Shown here one piece after another: positions 1 to 4,756 of a DNA stretch of 5,494 nucleotides. Source of the stretch: Myxococcota bacterium (GTDB lineage: Bacteria; Myxococcota_A; Polyangia; HGW-17); contig JAHJLU010000219.1 of assembly GCA_018821745.1 (NCBI GenBank), forward strand, positions 1 through 5,494, read 5' to 3'. The notes under the pieces were generated by a model. It saw only the letters and a list, made by a program, of their open reading frames with translations. It made no database searches and was not told the origin of the DNA. Each line of letters opens with the position of its first letter. Positions within the stretch are counted from its first letter, which is position 1. The translations under genes were made by a program, and so were the position numbers.

Positions 1-534
1 ATCCTCGACACAATAACCGGAATCTTTGGCCCATTCTCTGGCACGGACTAACTTTCCCTCCCCGTAGCAGAGAGGATACTCCAGCTCACCGGAAATACGT
101 CCATGGTCGTCCAGTGGAAAGGTGTTGGCGAGCCAGCCATCGAGCTCATAGGCACTGGACACGTTCTCCGAGAGGTAGCACGAGGAGTTGGTCAAAAGGA
201 TCAGCGGATGGCCCCGGGATTTGTGCCAGGCGAGGATCTTTTGCGCTCCGGGGCGGATCCGGTGCCTGACCCGGGATTCAAACCAATCACGCGTTATGCG
301 TTCCAGATCATCGGTGTGCTGCCCTTTATACAGTTGAACAGCTTTGTGATAGGCGCGGTCAATGTCGATGAGGTTGAAATGGTAGAGGGCTCCCCAATAC
401 AGAGAGGTGAGGAATTGGAGCGTGCTGATCCGCCTGGTCCGCCGTTCCTCCATGGCGAAGAGGATGCCGCTGTTTGTGTCAATGAGGGTGCGGTCGAGGT
501 CGAAAAACGCTGCAGGTCTGGAGGTATTATCCAT
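1..534 (-). CDS. HAD-IB family hydrolase (SerB-like phosphatase), C-terminus cut by window edge
   Basis: Reading leftward from ATG at 534, the frame is open for 178 codons to the window edge, so the C-terminus is missing. Residues 10-17 (FFDLDRTL) form HAD motif I, with D12 as the expected nucleophile and D14 as the general acid/base. LILLTNSS at 111-118 is motif II, with T115 or a neighbouring Ser binding phosphate. CYGEGK at 156-161 supplies the motif III lysine (K161). The acidic motif IV would lie past the edge. An alpha-helical cap fits residues 25-95. This arrangement is that of the HAD-IB subfamily (phosphoserine-phosphatase-like, often annotated only as 'HAD-IB family hydrolase'), which are cytoplasmic phosphomonoesterases; the substrate cannot be named. 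It lies 86 bp downstream of the lipoprotein gene on the same strand. No good Shine-Dalgarno sequence is seen: only GGGG directly before ATG, inside a small dyad. A TTG start at 570 is possible but has no better site. Confidence 0.9.
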   Translation of the reverse strand, partial: MDNTSRPAAFFDLDRTLIDTNSGILFAMEERRTRRISTLQFLTSLYWGALYHFNLIDIDRAYHKAVQLYKGQHTDDLERITRDWFESRVRHRIRPGAQKILAWHKSRGHPLILLTNSSCYLSENVSSAYELDGWLANTFPLDDHGRISGELEYPLCYGEGKLVRAREWAKDSGYCVED

Positions 535-536
535 GC

Positions 537-549
537 CCCACAGTGTGGG
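537..549. repeat. 13-bp dyad CCCACA-G-TGTGGG just upstream of the HAD gene start
   Basis: Two perfect 6-bp arms flank a single central base, ending 2 bp from the ATG of the minus-strand HAD gene. On that strand a perfect TTGACA (570 to 565) lies upstream. At 17-bp spacing the would-be -10 box is CACACT, only 3 of 6 matches, and it overlaps the dyad. It may be an operator, or an RNA stem hiding the only Shine-Dalgarno-like bases. A chance palindrome is also possible. Confidence 0.35.
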
Positions 550-620
550 ATGAAGCGTGGAGGTTGTCAAAGAGAATAATCAGGAAAGGAAGATTCGAGA
601 ATTGCGTGTTTTTGTGGAGG

Positions 621-1175
621 TTATTGGAGAGGCTCAATCTGCGGCTGTTGGAGACTGGCCTCATAGCGCTCCAGGTCTGAACATTCCAGCTCATCTTCGC
701 GTGACTGTGCCAGATCGGGATCACACTCCTCTTCGGTCTCCACGGTGAGAGTACCTGTTTTTGTTGTCACGTTCCAGATGACGCCGGTGTCGGTTTCTTC
801 CAGAATACCCCTGCGGAGTGTGACAAGACAGATGCTTTCACCATTAAAGGAGGAGGTGGCCATGTACTGGACCCACTGTCCGTCAATTCTGGTGAATGTG
901 GACATAAGGTCGATGCTGTCGTCACAGGTATCGTCGGTATTACCGGTGCATTCATTCCAGGCGATGATAGGGGTGCCAAAAAAGCTCTCGGCGTGGAGTC
1001 TGAAATAGGGGTCTGTGATCTCCACATCGGTCCATTCGGGAGTCTCGCAGGTCGCCGACTCCTGATGGGAGATCAGTTCGTAGGTGCCATTGTATTCACT
1101 GCCGGCGGGGCTGTCGTCATCGCAACCCACGCTGCCAAGCAGAAACGCTAAAATTATTACTGTTCGAAGGGTCAT
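621..1175 (-). CDS. Acidic cysteine-rich lipoprotein, function unknown
   Basis: This 184-residue protein starts at ATG 1175, preceded by AGGAGA with about 6 bases of spacing. Residues 1-17 are a short signal peptide with one basic residue (R4) and the hydrophobic run VIILAFLLGSVG. C18 follows a lipobox-like SVG, so it should be lipid-modified; Ser instead of Leu at -3 is a slight deviation. The residues after C18 are DDD. In E. coli, Asp at +2 retains lipoproteins in the inner membrane, but this rule need not hold here. The mature part is strongly acidic, especially near 77-89 and 146-170, and has six further cysteines (43, 76, 84, 116, 151, 165). The even number suits disulfides outside the cytoplasm. 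Alternating polar and hydrophobic stretches around 28-140 suggest a beta-rich fold. I recognise no family. It is divergent from the gene at 1396 and lies upstream of the HAD gene, perhaps co-transcribed despite the 86-bp gap. Confidence 0.85.
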   Translation of the reverse strand: MTLRTVIILAFLLGSVGCDDDSPAGSEYNGTYELISHQESATCETPEWTDVEITDPYFRLHAESFFGTPIIAWNECTGNTDDTCDDSIDLMSTFTRIDGQWVQYMATSSFNGESICLVTLRRGILEETDTGVIWNVTTKTGTLTVETEEECDPDLAQSREDELECSDLERYEASLQQPQIEPLQ

Positions 1176-1211
1176 GGGAGATTCTCCTGATAAAGTAAAT
1201 CCACAGATGCT

Positions 1212-1278
1212 TACACCGCAGTGTAGCTCCTTGTGGTTGATTCGGCCAGTTTTTTGGCACTTTTCCCCGGGGAGCTAC
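1212..1278 (+). promoter_or_regulatory. Attenuator-like alternative pairings upstream of a terminator
   Basis: Pairing A is TACAC (1212-1216) with GTGTA (1221-1225), loop CGCA. Pairing B is GTAGCTCC (1223-1230) with GGAGCTAC (1271-1278), eight perfect base pairs. B shares 1223-1225 with A and shares 1277-1278 with the terminator stem (1244-1250 with 1277-1283), so full B excludes both. This is the usual logic of an attenuator: B as antiterminator, A as anti-antiterminator. If B is trimmed to six pairs it could instead stack on the terminator stem as a pseudoknot. The controlled gene would be the small membrane protein at 1396. No ligand-binding motif of a known riboswitch was recognised, and no promoter was found for the leader. 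Confidence 0.4.
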
Positions 1279-1289
1279 TGGCCTTTTTT
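1244..1289 (+). terminator. Intrinsic terminator, plus strand, within the divergent region
   Basis: GGCCAGT (1244-1250) pairs perfectly with ACTGGCC (1277-1283) and is followed at once by six T (1284-1289). The 26-base loop is long and contains the palindrome TCCCCGGGGA (1264-1273). The U-tract is only on the plus strand. There is no plus-strand protein gene before it, so it ends either a small RNA, an antisense transcript, or a leader in an attenuator. Confidence 0.6.
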
Positions 1290-1381
1290 CATGGGCCTAA
1301 GGCAACCCCGGGCCGCTCCCGCAACTTTTACCACCCCCCGGTGTCAGAACAGGGGAGTGATGTTTTTTGAGACATTGCATT

Positions 1382-1389
1382 GGTGGAGG
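1382..1389 (+). promoter_or_regulatory. Shine-Dalgarno GGTGGAGG that decides the start of the small membrane protein
   Basis: GGTGGAGG sits 6 bases before ATG 1396. An in-frame ATG at 1360 has GGGGAG ending only 2 bases before it, too close for good initiation, so 1396 is preferred. Confidence 0.7.
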
Positions 1390-1395
1390 TTCGAC

Positions 1396-1617
1396 ATGAC
1401 CCTGACAAAAGCTCTCACGAAAGGCCGAAATCGCCCCTATATCCTGTTTGGCGCCATAATCACCCTTCTTTTGGTCAGTCTCATGGCGCGGTCCGGTTCA
1501 ACAGAGGTTGAGGGGAGAGAGAGCGAACCCGCGTTTATCAGGAGTTCCGAGGCAGCTACTCCCCCCACAGCGGAGTCTCCTCCCGATGCCACCGATGGGC
1601 AGATAACTGAACTGTAA
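1396..1617 (+). CDS. Small single-span membrane protein, function unknown
   Basis: The product has 73 residues. The N-terminus is basic (K5, K9, R11, R13), followed by one hydrophobic segment at about 14-31 (PYILFGAIITLLLVSLMA), then an acidic Ser/Thr/Pro-rich tail (36-73) with low-complexity character. Positive-inside reasoning puts the N-terminus in the cytoplasm and the tail outside. There is no lipobox cysteine and no clear signal-peptidase site, so an uncleaved anchor is likely. An in-frame start at 1360 would add 12 residues (MFFETLHWWRFD), but the ribosome binding site favours 1396. It ends in tandem stops, TAA TAA. It lies 169 bp before the CpaF-like ATPase, which has its own promoter, so shared function is not shown. 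Upstream sits the attenuator-like terminator. I recognise no family. Confidence 0.65.
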   Translation: MTLTKALTKGRNRPYILFGAIITLLLVSLMARSGSTEVEGRESEPAFIRSSEAATPPTAESPPDATDGQITEL

Positions 1618-1697
1618 TAAAATCAAAGTAATTTGAGGTGTTTGCCGACTCCCCTCTACCCCGTACAATCACTTCGACAGTCGCCTCCCTCCTCAGC

Positions 1698-1726
1698 TTG
1701 AGTCCCTGAACGCAACATGATATAAC
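1698..1726 (+). promoter_or_regulatory. Sigma-70-like promoter for the CpaF-like ATPase
   Basis: TTGAGT (1698-1703, 4 of 6 matches to TTGACA) is followed by exactly 17 bases and TATAAC (1721-1726, 5 of 6 matches to TATAAT). Transcription should begin near 1733, giving a 5' leader of about 53 bases. Confidence 0.6.
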
Positions 1727-1760
1727 TCCTGAGCAATTTTCTTTCGAGAGGCCCTATCCC

Positions 1761-1783
1761 GCTGAGGAGACTCAGCCAGGTGA
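1761..1783 (+). promoter_or_regulatory. GAGA-tetraloop hairpin abutting the ribosome binding site
   Basis: GCTGAG (1761-1766) and CTCAGC (1771-1776) form a perfect 6-bp stem closed by GAGA, a GNRA-type tetraloop. One base later the Shine-Dalgarno AGGTGA (1778-1783) begins, 3 bases before ATG 1787. The loop side itself contains GAGGAGA, a strong Shine-Dalgarno-like string but too far from the start (16 bases) unless the stem brings it closer. Confidence 0.5.
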
Positions 1784-1786
1784 ACA

Positions 1787-2920
1787 ATGGATATTTATTC
1801 AGAATCGCTAAAATCTTTTCTTGAACCTGTCTGGAGATATGTCGAAGACGAGCGGATTTCAGAGATCCTCATCAACGGCCCCGATTCCGTTTGGGTTGAG
1901 ATGAAGGGGAAGCTCTACAAGACAAAATCCAAGTTTACCGCCAACGGGCTTTTGGCTGCGGCCCGGAACATGGCCCAGTACTGTGGCAGGGTGATCACCG
2001 ATGAGAAGCCCCGCCTGGATGCGCGCCTCCCCGACGGCTCCCGTATTCATGTGGTCTTGCCCCCCATCGCCCGGTGCGGAACCATTGTCTCCATCAGGAA
2101 GTTCTTTCCCGGTGGTTTGACGATTGACCAGATGGTGGAATTCGGCTCCATTTCCGCCGAGATGGCCCATTTCGTGGAGGCTTGTGTACTGGTAAAACAA
2201 AACATTGTAGTCTCGGGGGGTACGGGCTCCGGAAAAACCACGCTGCTGAACGTGGTGTCCACCTTTGTTCCCAACGATGAGCGCATTATCACCATCGAAG
2301 ACTCGGCGGAGCTGCAGCTCCACCAGGAACACCTGGTGCCTCTGGAATCACGGCCGCCCGACGAGAAAGGTCGGTTCGGGGTAAACATGGGGGACCTGCT
2401 CCATTCCAGTCTCCGTCTTCGTCCCGACCGTATTATTATCGGTGAGGTCCGTGGTGGCGAGGCCTTTGACTTGCTTCAGGCCATGAACACGGGCCATGGG
2501 GGATCCATGTGTACCACCCATGCCAATACGCCCAAGGAGACACTCTCCCGGCTTGAGTCTTTGGCGCTGATGAGTGGGATTGAGCTTCCTCTGGTGGCTG
2601 TGCGTTCCCAGGTGGCCGCGGCCATTCAGGTTGTTGTCTCCTGCGCGCGCTTCTCCGACGGTTCGAGAAAGGTGACCCACGTGTCAGAAATCCTGCCACT
2701 GAACGAGAAGGGTGACTATCGCGTCCAGGACATCTTTATTTTCAATCAGACGCACAGGGACGAGAACGGGAAAATCCACGGCTATCACACCCCGACCGGG
2801 ATTGTCCCCAGGCTGCAAAAGAAGCTCCTCACCAATGGCTTTGAAGACATGGTCGATGATTTCTTCCGCCCCGAAAGCTATGGCCTCGTTCCTCCCACCT
2901 ATTTTGAAACCGGTAATTAA
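1787..2920 (+). CDS. cpaF: CpaF/TadA-type secretion ATPase (T2SSE family, VirB11-like)
   Basis: The 377-residue protein belongs to the hexameric ATPases that drive Tad/Flp pilus assembly and related type II/IV secretion at the inner membrane. The N-terminal domain (about 1-110) has the family pattern ISEILINGPDSVWVE and the arginine-rich RLDARLPDGSRIHVVLPP (76-93). Walker A is GGTGSGKTT (144-152, K150). The Asp box IEDSAEL is at 170-176. Walker B is RIIIGEVRG (215-223, E220). The His box TGHGGSMCTTHAN is at 235-247. The C-terminal GYHTPTGIVPRL (332-343) resembles the CpaF tail. All catalytic motifs are intact. At 377 residues it lacks the long N-terminal extension of many CpaF proteins. AGGTGA lies 3 bases before ATG. 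No pilin, TadB/C, secretin or CpaE gene is in the window, so what it powers is unknown; the symbol denotes the family, not a proven orthologue. Confidence 0.92.
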   Translation: MDIYSESLKSFLEPVWRYVEDERISEILINGPDSVWVEMKGKLYKTKSKFTANGLLAAARNMAQYCGRVITDEKPRLDARLPDGSRIHVVLPPIARCGTIVSIRKFFPGGLTIDQMVEFGSISAEMAHFVEACVLVKQNIVVSGGTGSGKTTLLNVVSTFVPNDERIITIEDSAELQLHQEHLVPLESRPPDEKGRFGVNMGDLLHSSLRLRPDRIIIGEVRGGEAFDLLQAMNTGHGGSMCTTHANTPKETLSRLESLALMSGIELPLVAVRSQVAAAIQVVVSCARFSDGSRKVTHVSEILPLNEKGDYRVQDIFIFNQTHRDENGKIHGYHTPTGIVPRLQKKLLTNGFEDMVDDFFRPESYGLVPPTYFETGN

Positions 2921-2940
2921 CAGAGCTGTCAGACGAATCC

Positions 2941-3000
2941 TTTCGGCAATCACCCAATAAATACCGACACTGGTAGGTATTCAACAGGCAGTCGCCGAAA
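2941..3000. repeat. Nested inverted repeats TTTCGGC/GCCGAAA and AATACC/GGTATT
   Basis: The outer arms TTTCGGC (2941-2947) and GCCGAAA (2994-3000) are perfect complements. Inside, AATACC (2960-2965) and GGTATT (2976-2981) form a perfect 6-bp dyad with a 10-base centre. The set lies about 115-175 bp before the predicted sigma-54 start site, the usual distance for an enhancer-binding protein. It could also fold as RNA if transcribed from the ATPase gene. Confidence 0.5.
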
Positions 3001-3050
3001 AAAGCTTTTAACCAATTGTGATTACTATTAAAAATCGAAAAGTTCGGCTG

Positions 3051-3079
3051 TGTGAAATATTCATCCAGTGTGAAAATAT
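3051..3079. repeat. Direct repeat TGTGAAATAT / TGTGAAAATAT
   Basis: TGTGAAATAT (3051-3060) recurs as TGTGAAAATAT (3069-3079), the starts being 18 bp apart, ending 10 bp before the sigma-54-like element. It may be a tandem binding site for a regulator of the aminotransferase. TGTGA is a CRP-type half site, but the two copies are direct rather than inverted. Confidence 0.4.
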
Positions 3080-3089
3080 GATACAGTCC

Positions 3090-3105
3090 TGGCCTTGAAA
3101 TTGCT
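3090..3105 (+). promoter_or_regulatory. Sigma-54-type (-24/-12) promoter for the aminotransferase
   Basis: The element TGGCCTTGAAATTGCT matches the consensus TGGCAYRN4TTGCW at TGGC and TTGCT with exact spacing: GG at 3091-3092 and GC at 3103-3104. Positions 5 (C for A) and 7 (T for R) differ. Transcription would start near 3116, leaving a leader of about 139 bases to the ATG at 3255. Confidence 0.55.
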
Positions 3106-3210
3106 GAGGGCAACCCGTTGAAAAGAGACATAATTCAAATCTCAGTACAGCCAAATTGCATTGCAAGTATATTGGACCGATTTTTGCAAGAATGGCTCGT
3201 GACTATGAGC

Positions 3211-3240
3211 CGCCTCAGGCTAAGGCGAGGGCACTTGCCC
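3211..3240 (+). repeat. Two tandem small hairpins before the aminotransferase start
   Basis: CGCCT (3211-3215) pairs with AGGCG (3223-3227), and one base later GGGC (3229-3232) pairs with GCCC (3237-3240) around ACTT. If translation starts at 3255 they lie in the leader, 14 bases before ATG. If it starts at 3192 they are coding sequence. Confidence 0.35.
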
Positions 3241-3254
3241 AGAAAGTACGTAAC

Positions 3255-4598
3255 ATGACCAACCAGGAAAAACTACTCGAGCGAGCCAAGTCATCTCTTG
3301 CAAGACTCGATAATTCTTATGCTTATTTCCCAGAAGAAGACACTCCGCTCTTCGTCAGAGGCAAGGGATGCCGCCTGTATGATGCCGATGGAAATGAATA
3401 TCTGGATCTTGTGGCTGGCTACTCTGCCCTGAATCAGGGACACACCCACCCCAAGATGATCTCTTCTCTCATGAAGCAGGCCAATCGTCTGACACTTACC
3501 AGCGCCACCCTCTCAGACGTGAAAGTTATTCTGGCGGAGAGACTGGCAGCGCTGTCACCCATCCCTGACTCCCTGGTTCACTTTGACCTTGGTGGAGCAC
3601 GGGCGGTAGAGGGAGCTAAAATTCTCACCACTGCCTACACCGGAAAGCCCAAGGTGATCTCCTTCTCCAACTCCTTCCACGGTCGTTCCACGGGCTCTCT
3701 GTCACTGTACAACGCCGACACATTTCAGCATCTGTGGAATGTGCCCCGCGATTACTACACCGTGAACTATCCCCACTGCCATCACTGCCCCGTGGGAAAA
3801 GAGAAAGCCTCCTGCAAGTACGAGTGCCTGAATAAGATCCAGGAAACCCTAGATACCTATCACGATATCGGTGGGATTATCGTTGAGCCCGCCCTCGGTG
3901 CCCGTGGCTACATCTTCCCTCCCAAGGGATTTTTTAAACGCATCAGGCGAATCTGTGATGAGCACGGGCTTCTGTTCATCGACGACGAGGTCCAGATGGG
4001 TCTTGGCCGCCTCGGTAAAATGTTTGCCTGTGAGGCCTACGACACCGTGCCGGATATTATCCTCCTCTCCAAATCTCTCGCGGGAGGGATGTGGCCACTC
4101 TCGGCCATAATCGGTCGCAAGGAGATCATGGAGCGAATTCGCCCCGGTGTTCTGGGGTCAACGTTTGCGGGTGCTCCTCTTGCATGTGCTGCTGGCATCG
4201 CCGCATTGGATGTTCTCGAAGAGGAACACCTCTGTGACCGTGCAGTGGAGATGGGAGCCTATTTTACCGAGAAGCTCAGGGCAAGACTTGAGAATTACAA
4301 GGTAGTCGGCAATATTGACTCAATCGGCCTGGCCATCGGCATTGAGCTGCAGCTGCCCAACGGAGATCCCGCAACTGAAGAGACCCAGAAGCTGCAGTTG
4401 CTCGCGCTCCGCAACGGATTGTTGCTCCAGCGGGGTGGCCCTTCAAAAAATATCATCAATCTCATCCCCGCACTGATCATTACCAAGGCGGAGATAGACG
4501 AGGCGGTTGACCGGTTCGAGAAGTATCTCAACATGGTCCTCAAAGAGCCTGAAGTTATCGAAAATTTCACACGCTCTGCGGAAAAAATTGCCAACTGA
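3255..4598 (+). CDS. Class III PLP-dependent aminotransferase, substrate unknown
   Basis: Starting at ATG 3255 the product has 447 residues, normal for class III (ornithine/GABA/acetylornithine-type) aminotransferases, and its N-terminus (TNQEKLLERAKSSLAR) matches typical family starts. Landmarks: GGARAVE at 113-119 (phosphate-binding loop, usually SG-[AST]-EA-x-E), FHGR at 141-144, VEPALG at 210-215 (E211), DEVQMGLGRLG at 244-254 (D244 for the pyridine nitrogen, Q247), LLSKSLAGG at 270-278 with K273 as Schiff-base lysine, and STF at 302-304 with T303 for phosphate. Two things are odd. The C-terminal Arg of the usual 'R-x-x-P-P-L' motif is N402 here (NLIPAL), and residues 175-191 hold four cysteines (CX2CX8CX3C). 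In-frame starts at 3192 (ATG) and 3156 (TTG) would add 21 or 33 residues; none has a strong Shine-Dalgarno (AGAAAG at 3241 for 3255). It appears monocistronic, with its own sigma-54-like promoter. Confidence 0.9.
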   Translation: MTNQEKLLERAKSSLARLDNSYAYFPEEDTPLFVRGKGCRLYDADGNEYLDLVAGYSALNQGHTHPKMISSLMKQANRLTLTSATLSDVKVILAERLAALSPIPDSLVHFDLGGARAVEGAKILTTAYTGKPKVISFSNSFHGRSTGSLSLYNADTFQHLWNVPRDYYTVNYPHCHHCPVGKEKASCKYECLNKIQETLDTYHDIGGIIVEPALGARGYIFPPKGFFKRIRRICDEHGLLFIDDEVQMGLGRLGKMFACEAYDTVPDIILLSKSLAGGMWPLSAIIGRKEIMERIRPGVLGSTFAGAPLACAAGIAALDVLEEEHLCDRAVEMGAYFTEKLRARLENYKVVGNIDSIGLAIGIELQLPNGDPATEETQKLQLLALRNGLLLQRGGPSKNIINLIPALIITKAEIDEAVDRFEKYLNMVLKEPEVIENFTRSAEKIAN

Positions 4599-4619
4599 GG
4601 CGATTCATTCTCATACGAC

Positions 4620-4647
4620 TTGCACCAGATGAACAGGTGGTTATAAT
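4620..4647 (+). promoter_or_regulatory. Promoter with perfect TATAAT for the terminal lipoprotein
   Basis: TATAAT (4642-4647) is a perfect -10 box. TTGCAC (4620-4625) gives only 3 of 6 matches as -35 at 16-bp spacing. Transcription would start near 4654, about 103 bases before the ATG. Confidence 0.5.
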
Positions 4648-4688
4648 CGGAACCTGGGCAGTGTTCTGTCATGGGTCTCCCGGTTCCG
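4648..4688 (+). repeat. Long inverted repeat overlapping the predicted start of transcription
   Basis: CGGAACC (4648-4654) pairs with GGTTCCG (4682-4688). After one bulged T (4655), GGG (4656-4658) pairs with CCC (4679-4681), making ten base pairs around a 20-base loop. It is 50 bp after the aminotransferase stop and could be its terminator, but the following bases (AATATTATT) are not a true U-tract. Since it begins right after TATAAT, an operator role is equally possible. Confidence 0.45.
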
Positions 4689-4756
4689 AATATTATTGCG
4701 CCATGGTGGTGTATTTTCGGCAACTCCCATGTGTCTCCCCTGTCTCTTAGTGGAAT

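Larger units (their letters stand above)
1176..1395. other. Divergent intergenic region with nested inverted repeats
   Basis: These 220 bp separate the minus-strand lipoprotein from the plus-strand small membrane protein. They hold three overlapping inverted repeats ending in a plus-strand intrinsic terminator (listed separately), then a C/G-rich segment (about 1305-1357). I found no convincing sigma-70 promoter on either strand. A frame open on the plus strand from 1084 across this region overlaps the lipoprotein gene antisense and is not considered coding before 1396. Confidence 0.6.
1618..1786 (+). other. Intergenic region with promoter and 5' leader of the CpaF-like gene
   Basis: After the tandem stop there is a weak A/T-rich inverted repeat, TCAAA-GTAA-TTTGA (1623-1636), without a U-tract. 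A promoter follows at 1698-1726, then a leader of about 53 bases ending in a hairpin and the ribosome binding site. Confidence 0.55.
2921..3254 (+). other. Structured non-coding region upstream of the aminotransferase
   Basis: This 334-bp stretch is A/T-rich compared with the genes on either side. It holds an inverted repeat set (2941-3000), a third copy of the TTCGGC arm (3043-3048), a pair of direct repeats (3051-3079), a sigma-54-like promoter (3090-3105), and two small tandem hairpins (3211-3227 and 3229-3240) just before the chosen start. I see no intrinsic terminator with a U-tract after the ATPase gene and no protein I would call. Confidence 0.55.
4599..4756 (+). other. Intergenic region before the terminal lipoprotein
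   Basis: It has a promoter-like pair (4620-4647) immediately followed by a long inverted repeat (4648-4688), then about 70 bases with no feature I can name before ATG 4757. The ribosome binding site there is poor (GTGGA, 2 bases from ATG). Confidence 0.5.

Noticed and set aside
565..570. Perfect TTGACA on the minus strand upstream of the HAD gene as a full promoter
   Set aside because: No acceptable -10 box at 16-18 bp spacing, and a start there would leave almost no leader before ATG; kept only as a note with the dyad.
103..579. Plus-strand open frame opposite the HAD hydrolase
   Set aside because: The opposite strand encodes clear HAD motifs over the same bases, and the plus-strand translation has no recognisable features.
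1255..1270. TGGCAC as a sigma-54 -24 element before the 1396 gene
   Set aside because: At the required spacing the -12 position is CCCG-like, with no TTGC; TGGCAC is part of the terminator loop.
1084..1395. Longer plus-strand version of the 1396 protein starting at 1084
   Set aside because: It runs antisense into the lipoprotein gene, crosses an intrinsic terminator, and lacks the good ribosome binding site present at 1382-1389.
1859..2953. Several minus-strand open frames within the ATPase gene
   Set aside because: All are shadows of a gene with complete Walker A, Walker B, Asp and His boxes.
2985..3000. GTCGCCGAA string, as found in the lysine riboswitch, upstream of an aminotransferase
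   Set aside because: The other conserved lysine riboswitch segments (AGAGGTGC upstream and GGAGGGCTA-like downstream) are missing and the stem order does not fit.
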